Shown: piece by piece, positions 44,967 to 56,100 of the stretch | Layout: each line of letters begins with the position of its first letter | Numbering within the stretch: position 1 is the stretch's first letter | NCBI GenBank assembly: GCA_947184155.2 | Contig: CAMXCT020002033.1 | Coordinates: forward strand, 54,505-118,504 | Origin: Cladocopium goreaui | Lineage: Eukaryota > Sar > Dinophyceae > Suessiales > Symbiodiniaceae | Length of the DNA stretch: 64,000 nucleotides | Direction of reading: 5' to 3' | The notes under the pieces: generated by a model | Databases searched by the model: none | Told to the model about the DNA's origin: nothing | What the model saw: the letters and a program-made list of their open reading frames with translations, nothing else | Translations under genes and position numbers: made by a program

Positions 44967-46111
44967 CTTTTCTGTTGGTCGCTCACAGTATTCTACTCTG
45001 ACAGGGAATAGTGCAGGACTGCTGACACCATGTAACGCTCACGCACTGTAGTAAAACTGAATTGGAAATGTTGAAAGTAACATGACATGGCAAATTGGAA
45101 AGGACAACAGTAGGCAAAAACTCAGGAACAGTGGGAAGCTGAAGCGCTCTGGTGAGTTGTTTGGCAGCTGCGATGGCAAGAAGATGTGAAAGCCTGAGTT
45201 TCTTTGCATATTGCGTAATATGTGGGAGCTTGTATTGACCGCTGTAGTCAAAGCTTTGGCTAGGCATGGTGTGTATTCGGCCTCCAGTGAGGTATCGAAA
45301 ACACCATTGTTGATGTACCGCGGTGCATGCTCATGCTGTCCATCACATAAAATTCAATGACATCACAGCACTGCTATTAGAAGCCAAAAATGTACGCTTC
45401 AAACGTTTCCACCTAACATGCAATTATGCAACTCACAGTACAATGGGTCTATGCATTTCGCAATGTCCTTCCATTACGATGTTTCCCAAAGCAAACTCGT
45501 CAAGGGTTCGCAACCGTCCAAATAATGTCCATGCATGTAGCTGTTTTATGAGCCCGCGCCTGTAGCTATACCGGCGATTGGCGGCCCTCAGTTTCACCGC
45601 ATGCACCCGTAGAGACCAGGTCTCCCTTCAGGGAATTGTGGTGTACGTAAAGGTGGAGGCCCATGTATCTTCCCGCCAACACGTCAGAATCTTGCGCGAG
45701 AAGCCGTGCCACAGGGACCCCAAAAAAAAAGGACCCAGAAGCACTTTCCAGCCAAATCCCACTGCTCCACCAGGTCTTGGTGGTCCTCTTCCGTCACATC
45801 TAGGCAAACAACTTTGACTTTTTGTTTGTTCTCTTTGTGATCAACTCCAAGCTGTCAGGAAAGAAATGCTCCATTGCAAATGTCAGGTTACCCGTACTGC
45901 GAAAAATTCCAAGCAGAAAATTCCTGATTCTCCGATCTGTGGTTTCAAACCGGCATCATGGTTCCACAAGTGGATCCAAAGGTTTCCCAGCACCAGCATA
46001 AGACTTCATGTTGTTTTCCTGCATCCCTTTTGTCTGTCTTTTCACCGCATCATCCACGATGTGGCCATTCGGAACTGGTACACGTTGTGTACCAGGTTCA
46101 AATGGTCACGC

Positions 46112-46156
46112 CCCTCATCAGGGAGGGACATACAACTATATGTCCCTTCCTGATGA
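46112..46156. repeat. Hairpin within the decayed RT ORF
   Basis: CTCATCAGGGAGGGACATA pairs with TATGTCCCTTCCTGATGAG (one mismatch) across a short loop. Confidence 0.85.
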
Positions 46157-46166
46157 GACTGCCCAC

Positions 46167-46685
46167 AAGCGAAGTCTTTGTAGCATCAAGTTGAATCTCC
46201 TTTTCCGGTTTCGAGCCCATGAGCTCCTGCTGACGTGACAAGCATCTGTTGGAGTTGATATAGGGCACCTCATTGCGCTTGATCGTGGCCGCACAAACTG
46301 TAAATTGTTCACTTTCGCGCACAAATGCATGACGGTCTGCGCGCGCAACTGAGCTTGTGTCACCTTTTGGAACACAGGTGCTGGAGCTTGGGCATAGAGC
46401 GAAAGAAGTCGATCAATCCACTTTCTCATAACTTGATAGGAAGCTAAACCCGTCAGATCCATTGCCAAGGTGCGCCTTTGCAGCGCCTGATACAGTGTCA
46501 GGCCCGTGCTGATGTTAATCTCTGAGTGGCTCTGCTGCTCCTTCACAACGAGTGATGTCCTTGTAGCATCAAGTTGAATCTCTTTTTCTGGCTTCGACCC
46601 CATAAGCTCTTGCTGCCTTGATAGGCATCTATTGGGGTTGATGTAGGAGACCTCATCGCGCTCTATCATTGCAGCGCAAAGATCA
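46167..46685 (-). repeat. Diverged internal duplication in the pre-RT region (384-bp offset)
   Basis: TTTGTAGCATCAAGTTGAAT near 46173 matches CTTGTAGCATCAAGTTGAAT near 46557. About 130 bp aligns on, covering the segment that encodes SRQQELMGSKPEKEIQLDAT in both copies. A second, decayed copy of the domain is thus present in tandem. Confidence 0.75.
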
Positions 46686-47715
46686 TAAAGACCATGGGCC
46701 GGTTCCAAAGGGCCCTTGATCTCAAGCTCTCTCAATTGTTCCCTCTGCCTTTCCAGCCGCGCATCCCATTCTGGCTGTGCCATGCGCTTTGGTGCGGAAT
46801 CATCGCCCTTTGCAGTCGCTTTGAAGCTATGCATCATCAAAGTCTGACTCTCGAACAAAATCCTTTTGAACGCCGAAAGTTTAGCTATGGTAGCTGGAGC
46901 TCCTGGACGCAAAGCATTCAGGAATCTGTTCACCTGCTCATCCATCGCCACCGTCCCAGGGCTAGTCACTGCGAAAGCCTGCTTTGCAAATGTAGCCAAG
47001 GAACCTGCTTTTAGGGCGTCTAACCATAATTGAGTAAGCCCTGCGTCCTCAGCCTGCTGAACAAAAGTTGCTTCAGAGTCCAGTATTGACGAGATGGCCA
47101 TTGCGCAAGAGTGGGATTACCCCGCCGCTCCAACAAAAAAAATCTTTTTATAAATAAAGCACAGCTGACTGCTATGAACACTGCAATAGAAAGTTCTAAA
47201 CAAAACACTCATGTCATGTTGCCTGGCGCTTCAGAAAAACACTTCCCAGCTCAAACGCTGGGCACTACTGAACCAAAAACATGCAGCTGCTCTCAACTCA
47301 TGTCGCAGTCCCATGCCGCTTTCGGCATTACCAAATCAAAAACTGATTGCACTCAATCAGATGGCCTTTGCCTTAAGATGCTGACATCTATGTGCTCAAG
47401 TTGGCACTGTTGCCACTTCAATCTCATTAAAAATAAATGTCACCGTTGACAAAGCTATGCATGATGACTCAAATCAGAAATGTGCAGTGAGAATGAAATG
47501 TTCTGCAAAAATGACATGCTGGAGGGACGAAAAACAAGGAAAAGTCACTCGAGCACACCTTTTGCTTCCAGGCGGTGTCGCTCACTTTGCTCTAGAGCAA
47601 TCAGCCCTCTGCCGGTCCAAGGCTTCTATAAGCCCCCCCCCATAGTGGTGATCACCTCACCTTTGAAGCACCAGCCATACCCTGCATTCAAGGCGGAGCA
47701 CCCTGTTCCAACAAC

Positions 47716-50057
47716 TCAAAGTTCTCTTGAACCATGAGCCTGCCACGTGCAGTCTGCTGCTCGATCTCCGAGCACTGTGCACCACATGACTTCTCCTGTT
47801 CCTCCAGCCAGGACCAGGGATATCAACCTTTGCTGGTGGTCCAGCCTCATCGCTATCACTGTCCGACTCACCTGACCGGAGTCCGACAAAGGCAGTTCAC
47901 TAGAGTCATCCTCCACCTGCTCGTCGCCCATCTTTGACTTGCATTCCATTTCCATCGGTGTAGGAAGGTCATATGCATCATCATCATCTGCTGTCTGGCC
48001 ATGGTCAAAAGCAGCCTGCGCAGACGCTGCTGTGGTCCTGTCAACCGTTCCAGCAACATTTTCTGAAATCTTCATCAAGTCCATCAGCCTGCTCATGTGA
48101 GACTCATCAGGGCGGGCACGGACCTCCCTGATGTTTGACAACATGCTGCAATAAAGTTGCAACGGCCGTGCCAACATATCTCGCGAGTAAACTGCCATCG
48201 ATCCTGAGCCCTGAAGTTCATGATATCCCAGCAGTGCGTGGGATGGTTCATCCAGGCCATAAGCACCGCCCCAAACCAGCGTGGTATGCTTGAAACTGTT
48301 TGAAGAGATTGAATTGACCGAGCCGTTTTTGAGGAACCTGTTGATGAGGGCCCCAATCTCCTCCGAAGTGCGTAAGCGGGTACACAGCTCACCACCCTGT
48401 GACGGGGCCCTGCAGATTTCCCCAAAAGGTACATAGTTGATATCCACAATCAGCTCCAGCATAGATTCAATACGAAATTTTGACCAGTCCATTCCTGTGC
48501 TCCCTTGTATTAGCGCCACAAGGGGCATATACCTCTGCTTCTCTGCAAGACTCGTGGCCGTCTTGTGAAACATTGCCTTGGCCCCCACAAGGCCAAAAAG
48601 CTCGCCATTGCACCCTGCATGTTCGACCCAGAACTGATCCACATACCTGGTGTCCGACCACCTTGATATGGACCACGCTGCATAGATCACAGCACGTAAA
48701 AGGTAAACATCTCTCGTGTCCAGTACGGCTTCCATGGCCTTTTCAAGCAAAGCCAATTCCGATGCCTTGAGAGGCCTAGCAGGGTGATAGATGTCCTTTG
48801 CAATCATCAACCTCTGTGCTCTGCATCTCAGTTGGGGGTCCGACAACAGCACCTCTGGAATTGGCAGATCCATCCAGTGTTTACTGAATATGAGCGCCTC
48901 CAATAAAGTGATGTCTTTATACGCAGCTTGCACTTGGTTTCCAGTCTGTCCCATGTACTGTATGCACATCAATCAGATCCATGGATCCCAGTCTCGACCG
49001 TTTGATCGTAGCCATGAAAAATTGAGCAACAACGTCTGAGCCCGTTCGACCGCAGTCCTTGGGGACTTGACTCCAAGCGCACCATGTAGAACCACACTCT
49101 GGGCTCCAATCGAAGCATCTACCTGTTCGGAAAGCACCGCATGATCCAACATGCCAGGGAATCCAAGAATGTCGAAAACCTGCGCCCACTTGTTAATCGC
49201 CTTTTCCCACAATGCAGCTTCATCCAAAAACATGTCTCTGTCAGGCACAACTCTGATTGCAAAAGAATACAACGGCATGGACACTTCCGCATGTACCAGG
49301 CTCCCAGCTGTGGGCCTTCCTGACATACCCAAAGGCTCTGAAGACTCTGCACCGCTTGTCGCAAAAGGCATCAAGTGATCTGGTGGCACTGCAGGTACTA
49401 TTATTTGAAAAAATGATCTCATCATCCCTGTCCAAAAGCTGTTTCATGATTCCTGTTTCCCAAGGCACTCTCAACTCAACGTCACTCATAGATGACATGC
49501 GGGCTTCAAACAATGCTCTATTGGAATCTGATCTGGAAACCGGTTCATCTGAGGTCTCAGCCGCAATCTCACCCTGAAAGTGTTGTGGGAGACTGCAACC
49601 CTCCAAGTCATGGAAACTGAAGTCACGCTGAGAACCCTCCATGCCATGCAAACCAGGTTCATGTTGAAAAGAAACATCTGGATAACCTTGTTCCAAGGTT
49701 GAAGGTGCAAAAGAAAATTCAGTGTAAACAGGGTTTTGCAAATCATGCCCCGCAGTTTCGTCCGAGGCTCGCGCAACAGAATCCGGGACCATTGACAATA
49801 AACTGTCACTTTCAATTTGCCCTCTCTGATTGTCGGTACTCATCCAATCTTTCCAAAATGTCACCGCAGTCCAAATAAATACCGTAGCAAGTCCAGCACA
49901 AAAACTGCAATGAACCAAGATCCAGAAATGCAAAACACCTAACTTCGACATATGCACCTCTTTCAGTAAGATCCCAAATTGACCATGTTGCACACCATAG
50001 TTGATGCTCGCTAACGTAGTCGTATCTCTCGGGGTCCCACTGCAATCTCAACATATC
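47716..50057 (-). pseudogene. Tyrosine recombinase ORF of the YR element, nearly intact
   Basis: An ATG at about 50057, beside A1, opens a frame reading MLRLQWDPERYDYVSEHQLW. After a low-complexity N-terminus, about 49340-48990 encodes a SAM-like core-binding domain (EKAINKWAQVFDILGFPGML, RAQTLLLNFSWLRSN). One in-frame TGA lies at 48973-48975. The catalytic domain follows to the stop at 47716. It has Arg in AAWSISRWSDTRY, Lys in MFHKTAT, a box II of SSNSFKHTTLVW, LLGYH, and the Tyr nucleophile in MAVYSRD. Asn stands where His is usual in the H-x-x-R box, and Lys stands for Arg. I recall Lys as normal for the dinoflagellate relatives. A frameshift lies at the T-run near 49405. The acidic C-terminal tail (DDDDAYDLPTPMEM) has no known role. 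Confidence 0.65.
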
Positions 50058-50065
50058 ACCCCCAT

Positions 50066-50510
50066 GGCACAAAAAGATAAAACACGCCACTAAAGAAGTG
50101 GACCCACCCTCCCTCCCTTTGGAGGCGCAACTTGAAACGGATATGCCACACGCATATAGAATTGAATGTATGGTTGACAGAACACTTTATGTTTCAGATT
50201 TCAGATTGTGTGTGTCATCCTGCGCACTGTGCAACAAAGAACACCCAAGTATGGTTCACAATGTCAAGACATCAGAGTGACATGTTGTAGCTGCAGATTG
50301 AAGGTTTCACTTTTGAAACAAAAAACTCACAAGACAAGCAACCACTTTTGGTTGAACCCGCAGCTACCACATAATCACCACAACCCAAATGCACAGCGCA
50401 GGAACGCGAGGAACGCACGCAGACGCGAGAGGGAGTCCGACTAGAAGCTGCTCTCAGCTTCTTTTTAGGGAAGGGGAAAATAAGGTTTCATCAGCGCGCT
50501 GAGTCGCAAC
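50066..50510 (-). repeat. Split direct repeat A1 (5' terminus of the YR element)
   Basis: Same sequence as 42323-42767. On the minus strand it starts GTTGCGACTCAGCGCGCTG, and the YR frame opens right after it. At 50511 the sequence switches without overlap to Copia integrase-downstream sequence (ATCTCAAAGG). Confidence 0.92.
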
Positions 50511-51258
50511 ATCTCAAAGGTGAGATAGCCCTGATGTTCCTAGCTACAAAACGCATCAACTCAGCTTTGCCATCCACACGAATGAGACCCTGCACAACTG
50601 GACCTCGTTCCAATCCCATGTGAATGAAAGTACACTCAACATTCCTCGTTGAAAGTGGTGAATGCTGCCGAATTGAATCAGGAATCTCTGCCAAAACCTG
50701 AGCACCAAACAAAGTCGAAACTGGTTTGGATAACTTCCTTCCTGAAACCATTTCCAATGGACTTCTGTCTGAACCTCGTGATGTTGAAAAATGGTTGTTG
50801 CACAAAGCCAAATACGTCAAAACGTCAACCAAATTCTCATGTGAAAATGTGACATCCAACCCTTGTGCATTCAGATCAGCCCTTAGTACAGAAAAGGATT
50901 CTTTTAATTCCCTAACTGCTCGCTCAGCCGACCCAATTGATCGATGTTGTTGTGGAGCGGCTCTCCGAATAGCGAACGTATATCGGCCAGTGGAGGTTCC
51001 AATGATCTCTCCCACGGCCCTCTCGCTATCGGTGTGGACATCAATGGAGACTGCCTTCGAAGTCAACCCAAAATGTTGAAGCCATACAGCAATCTGTCTC
51101 CTGGCTGCTTCGACATCTTCTCCAACCACCACATAGCCAATGCACCTCGACATCATCTCGGTTAACACAAGGATCTTCACCGAACCTGGGAGTTCGTCTG
51201 TGACGATCTCTCCTGATGTCTTGAGGAATGCAAAATCGGCCTGAATAGAAACCTCTTT
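50511..51258 (-). mobile_element. Outer Copia element, distal integrase fragment (truncated)
   Basis: This stretch matches the inner element from about 56529 to 57280 with few differences and stays open. It holds the integrase from the first Asp (QADFAF, codon 51235-51237) through HTDSERAV and GSAERAV, to ARNIRAISPLR at the truncation point. It ends at the TCTTT target site at 51254-51258, where the inner element begins. RT, RNase H and the 3' LTR of the outer copy are missing, and A1 of the YR element takes their place. Confidence 0.9.
51254..51258. repeat. Target-site duplication TCTTT (left)
   Basis: TCTTT directly precedes the TG of the left LTR and recurs at 61617-61621 after the CA of the right LTR. 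The uninterrupted sequence in the inner copy (near 57272) has a single CTCTTTCCTGTC. Confidence 0.95.
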
Positions 51259-52091
51259 TGCAGAAGGTACCGCAACCTTCGAAACCCTTGGGCCAGCGTC
51301 CAGGACGTCGTCCTTAACTCACTAGAACCGTCCACGCTACCAAGTCAACCACTCCCAGAGCTCAGCCACTTTTACACACAAGCACAGAAACAAGATGTTT
51401 GCTCATGTCGCTATGGTTCTTGTTGGTGTGTCACGCCTTGACACAAAATGATGCGGAGTCGCCAGTCAGCATCCTTCTGCTAACTTTCACAAAAGCGATC
51501 AAAAACACATGTCCTCACAAAAAGTCTTTACATCAAGACATGGTTTGTTTGTTTAAATAAGTTTGAGTGTTTGAAAAACGTTGAAACATTTCAAGCACCA
51601 AAACATGATTCATGATGTCTCCCTCAGATCTGTTAGCAACTCCAGTTCTGAATGTCTTTCAGAACGTTGCTCTCGCTATCATCATTGAGAGACAAAACAA
51701 ACTAAACTTCTCCGACCAATGTCAAACAAAGTTCCTTCTTCCGAAGTCACAAAATGAATTCTACGATCTTCTCACGATTCCTTCGTGCACTTCTGCGATG
51801 ATTCTGTCGACAAAACTAAAGCAAAGTATATGGAAAATGGTTTGATTTTCCATGTCACTATACAAATTCAAATCCTCAATGTTGTCCGTGCAATCAAAGT
51901 ACTCAAAGAAGACGAAAAGTATATCGTTGTTGGGTTTCGTCATCTCCAATAAAACGTGCAAAACATGAAACGTGCAAATACGATGTCAACCATCACGGTT
52001 GAGCTCATCATCAAGATGAAAACCAAATTCACTTCTTCCAATGCAGAAAATACCAATGGATTCATCTCACCACAGATGTCAAATTTTCACA
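51259..52091 (-). repeat. 3' LTR of the inner Copia, 833 bp
   Basis: Starts TGCAGAAGGTACC and ends TTTTCACA on the plus strand (TG...CA). It aligns to 60786-61616 with about 98 percent identity by eye. Differences include TACACACAAGCACAGAAACA against TACACAAGCACAAACCAACG, and several single bases. Confidence 0.95.
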
Positions 52092-52100
52092 CCCCCTTTT
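52092..52100 (-). promoter_or_regulatory. Polypurine tract (plus-strand primer)
   Basis: On the minus strand AAAAGGGGG lies directly before the TGTGAAAA start of the 3' LTR, as expected for a PPT. Confidence 0.85.
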
Positions 52101-52267
52101 GAGATGAACTCCATTCCATAGGTATACGCTGTAACCCATCCAGACTTCAGCACGTATCGCTAAAGCTTAGCAGGTCAATACATATAATACGAATTGTCCC
52201 GTTGTCCACCCTCCAATGAACAACCAGCTCATAGTCTTTCCTCGTCTTTGCACCAATGAAGATATTC

Positions 52268-52849
52268 TCAATCACCCAACTGCCTCTGCACTGAAGTTCC
52301 AGTGAAGCAACCCTTTGGCTTTCCAACCTTTCCAGAGTCCTCCACAACCTTGCATGCGCAGAGAAAAGAATACCAATCCTTTGCAATTGGACTTGTACTC
52401 TTGTTTCCCAGGTGACCCATACTCCATTTGCAATATCCTGCCATCTCCTCATCGACATATACCTCACGGTATGTCTTGCCTTCATTGGCAAACTTTCCAA
52501 ACGCAAACTTCGTTCTGCTCCAATCTCGAAAACTCATGCCTTCAGGTACCAAATCAGCAGTAAGCTGATCAAGGACCTTGTCGGCAATCCCAGGAAAGAT
52601 TGGGATAGGCATGACAGGCAACTGTGTATTCAAAGGTTCACCTGCCGAAGAAATCACATCGAATTCATCATCATCCAGAGCCTCACGAAGTCGCTTGCTT
52701 CCGTCTGTCATTGCTCCTTGACTCTCCAAAGGAGTCAAAACACTGGATCCGGCTGCATAGCCTGACCCTGAATTCTCACTATGCCACTTCTTCTGAAGAA
52801 GACCAAGCAAAGCCTTCTCATCTGCATCTGTCCATCCAGACTTGGCCAT
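52268..52849 (-). CDS. Third ORF of the inner Copia, 193 aa, ExoX-C-like motif
   Basis: ATG at 52849 opens MAKSGWTDADEKALLGLLQK, a myb-like or helical start, and the frame is intact to 52268. After a Ser/Gly and acidic linker comes PVMPIPIFPGIADKVLD, then FRDWSRTKFAFGKFANEGKT, YREVYVDEEMAGYCKWSMGH, and a C-terminal basic tail. The pattern F-G-K-x-x-x-x-G-K-T-Y-x-E-V...Y-x-x-W resembles the small C-terminal domain of ExoX-like nucleases as I know it. No exonuclease core precedes it, so any role would be nucleic-acid binding or packaging. It lies between pol and the 3' LTR, where env or accessory ORFs sit in other LTR elements. A start about 340 bp from the pol stop implies separate expression. 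Confidence 0.6.
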   Translation of the reverse strand: MAKSGWTDADEKALLGLLQKKWHSENSGSGYAAGSSVLTPLESQGAMTDGSKRLREALDDDEFDVISSAGEPLNTQLPVMPIPIFPGIADKVLDQLTADLVPEGMSFRDWSRTKFAFGKFANEGKTYREVYVDEEMAGYCKWSMGHLGNKSTSPIAKDWYSFLCACKVVEDSGKVGKPKGCFTGTSVQRQLGD

Positions 52850-53189
52850 GGCTGCAAACCAAACCGCGTCCGGTAGTGAAAAAGTATTAGACCGTGGCTA
52901 AGCTCTTAGGAGCAATCAACCTAGAACGTGAAACGAAGTGTCGAACCGCCATCACAGTCGTGATAGGATCAGTGGCCTTTCAGATTGTTCTGCGCTGCGC
53001 ACACACACTGCATCTTACAGCATCGCGCAACAAACTCTGCACAAAATGAAACATGGTGAAAACTCCTGTTTGTCTTTGGCAACGTTTGTTTGAAAACAAC
53101 GTGCAAACGGAAATGAAACGGAATGAAACGAAACGTGGATCCAACTTCTGTCTCTCTCTCTGTCACAGGGCCCCCTTTTAAACGCAAAT

Positions 53190-56100
53190 TCAACTCTTCT
53201 TCTTCGAAGCATGTTTGACCGCAATCAAAATGTATCTTGCCAACTTTCGGTTGTAAAACGCTGTTTCAGTATAGTTGATTTGATAAAGTTCTGCATGAGT
53301 CTGACATGTGCATGTTGAAAGTTTGGAGTGAAGATTTAATGCAAACCAGGCTGAATTGGAAACAAACTTCAATGTCTTTCCAATCGGAATACCATCCTTG
53401 TTCTGGCGTCCAGTCTTGCACAACCTCACCAAAGCCTCATGCCTCATGTCAAAACTCTGCAAAAGATTCACTGTCTCAGGTCGGGACCAAATGGTATTTC
53501 GTTCTGGAAGCTCAAACGAACATGAGTCTGCATGTTTGAAGTAACCACCAATCGCGTTGATGATCTCATCCCATTCCTGGTCCTTCTCAGTGACTGATTC
53601 CGGATTGAAATTGCGAAGCGGACTTCCACTTCCACAAGGAGTCGATGCATGAATATGCACCCAAGGTGGACATGACGAATTCTTCCACTGTCGAATGCAA
53701 ACAGCTACACGACTCAACGTTCCAGAACTCTGCACCTTAGCAACTACACCAATGTATGGGACCTTCGAAACCTCACAGACCTTTCTCAAGTTCGAATGTT
53801 CCGAACAACACAGTTCCACAATCGCAATTGAAGAACCCTGAGTCAACACTTGCTGCAACACACTCAGCTCACGAAGCTCTGCCAACTCAGCTGTCAAACC
53901 ATCTGGAACCACAATCCCAAGAGCATATCGATGCTTATAGAAAGCTTTGGCACTCAAACATTTAGTGAAAAGATCTGCTGGATTTTCAACACCACTCCTG
54001 TGTCTCAATTTCAACAAACCCTCTCTCATCTGCTCTCGTAACCAATGCAATCTTATTTCAATGTGTCGTGAACGCCGTGGCACATCCATGGATCTCACAA
54101 GTTGCAAGGCGGAGCTTGAATCGCTCTCCAGCCAAATCACAACTTCTTCTGGCTCATCGATCTCATGAAGTGCAAACAGAAGACGGTGAACCAGTCTTCC
54201 AAACGCAACACTTTCTTGACACACTGATTGCAAACCATAGAGTTCTGCCTCACATGAACTCAAGCTCAAAGCTTGCTGTTGTCGGCTCAGGGACCTCACC
54301 AAAGACCTCTCAAAGAAAACAGCTCCACCGCTAACACCTTTGCGGTTGTTGAAACGGTACGGCGCATGTGAAGCGTCGCTGAAAGAATGAAGATGGACTG
54401 ATCTCAGTTGAGTATCGTCAACCTGACTCATGATGGTCTCATCTCTGCTCGGTAAACACAAGCATGCATGCATGTCAACATACAAGAATCTCAAAACTGC
54501 TTTCAATGCTTGTTCAGTTCCGTGCGTCGGTTTCGCTTGCTGTGTCCCAAGAACAGACATCCATGTCTTCAAGTCATGACGCACCTGTGACAACCAAAGC
54601 AATTTTCCCAACGCCTTTCTGAAGCGTGAGTATGCTTCATCTGACAAAGGTTTCTGAAAGTTGCTATCCGTGAGTGTTTTCTCAAGATGTCCTGAGATGT
54701 CAGGCACATTCTCCGACCCACGGGTAACGCCATAATCCAGAAACGTAGAGTCAAGATAATGTGGATCGACACCCAGAGTGATCTCAGAGGAATCTCTTTC
54801 TCTTCTGATGACACGACCAATAAAGGTCAGGGATCCTCCCTCTTCTCCGATCTCTCCAGTTGTCTTCACAGGCACTACAGACGACAAAGTTGCAACCACA
54901 TGTTCTTCAGCTTCCTTAGTGGTCGACAACAACAGAATGTCATCAACATACACCACACACAAACGAAACCCAATTTCATGACCATCTTTCACAATCTGTC
55001 CACCATACACACATGGTTCCAACGAATCAGACCAAAGGCCTACATGTTCAACCGTAAATGTCAGAAGCTGTAACCATGCCAGTGAAGCATCACGTAACCC
55101 GTTCAATGCCTTTTCAAGCAAATAGTAGGTCGCTTCACCTGATGGAAAGCTAATCGACAACGGCATTTTCAAGACAACATGTACGCCAGTTCCCAATGGA
55201 CTATGCATGAAGGCATGACTCACGTCCAACGCACGCAAAAGCATCTTCCGTGTCGCTGCCATCGCAAGTACCAAATGAACACTTTCAATCGAAGGGGTAG
55301 GACTGCTAAATCCTAAAGATCTAGCTGAGGAGCCACGATTGAAGTCCTTCGCAACAATCCTGGTTCGAACCCTCTCACTGCTTTTGTAAGCTGCAACCCA
55401 CCTCGACTGGATCAAACGAAGGTTCGGAACAGCCTTCTTCATGTCGTCCAGTTCTGACTGGGTGATGATGCGGCCAGTCTTGCAGTGTTCCAAGTTCCTA
55501 ACCTCCTCTTGCATACCTTTGAAACCTTGTTCCAAATCAAGCTCTTGCAAACTCTGGTCATCTATGATACTGTCCGGTTTCCAAACCAAGACATCCTGAC
55601 CTCCAAGACGCATCTTCACAAAATCATGCTCATTGCCTCGATTGAAACAAACAGAATCAAGAGAACCAGAAAACATTTCTGGAGATGTTGCCGGAGCAAA
55701 AGACGCTGGACCTTCAAGTGTACCTAAACTCGCAACCAACACAGGCTCACCACTACCAACCCAAAACCAATCAAAATCCATGTTTGTTTGAAGCAGTTCC
55801 TCAGAATCTTCACGGATCTCTCTTTCCAACTGTTCTCGGTCGGTTTCAGCTTTTCTTTTAAACCTTCTAGTGTGCTCAACCTGTGTTTCCGGCTGTCGCC
55901 GAGCGGACTCAGGTGTTGGTACCAATTCTTCATCATCGACCTCTTCTACTGGCACCTCAACCTGTGGTACAACAACATGGCTCTCCTGAGAGAGTGCAGG
56001 TTCAACACGTCTTTCCTTTCTCCGTTGTTCCTCAAACTCAGCAAAACGCTTCCTACATTCCTTATTGTGCCTAATACCAGGTGCTTCCATGCCACTCTCA

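Larger units (their letters stand above)
43200..47101 (-). pseudogene. RT/RNase H polyprotein of the YR element, broken
   Basis: ATG at 47101 opens MAISSILDSEATFVQQAEDA. This N-terminal region (to about 46560) matches a Gag-like or pre-RT segment I know from dinoflagellate retroelements (EPAHGLYDLCAAMIE, YINPNRCLSRQQELMGSKPE). Later pieces are VFGIRWTPEEFISYAVAVGY (about 44690), a stretch with LESNRLCLVKHIIQGEQYEG before a stop (about 44390), LDKGFSRVGEAPRSNVLPEK, then KGWLTGPIDLDD (about 44150). That runs straight into post-palm RT sequence (GVQFDLSGCADGLLRVSLTE) and an RNase H-like segment (PMFLFTDANFD). It ends VLPWFSRGPSPSNLADFPSR beside B1. The RT palm with its catalytic aspartates is not present between GPIDLDD and the post-palm part. 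Several frameshifts add to the damage. Confidence 0.6.
41851..50510 (-). mobile_element. Tyrosine-recombinase retrotransposon with split direct repeats (Ngaro/DIRS-like)
   Basis: On the minus strand the order is A1 (50510-50066), YR ORF, a pre-RT/RT-RNase H ORF, B1 (43113-42768), A2 (42767-42323), a 129-bp spacer, then B2 (42193-41851). A1 and A2 are both 445 bp and almost identical. B1 and B2 are 346 and 343 bp. Direct repeats placed as A1-ORFs-B1-A2-B2 are the known signature of Ngaro/PAT-type YR retrotransposons. Encoded YR and RNase H pieces support this. Here the YR lies before the RT ORF, the opposite of the usual RT-then-YR order. The ORFs carry stops, frameshifts and an apparent RT-core deletion. 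The A1 end abuts truncated Copia sequence at 50511, and the B2 end abuts a host-like exon. Confidence 0.75.
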
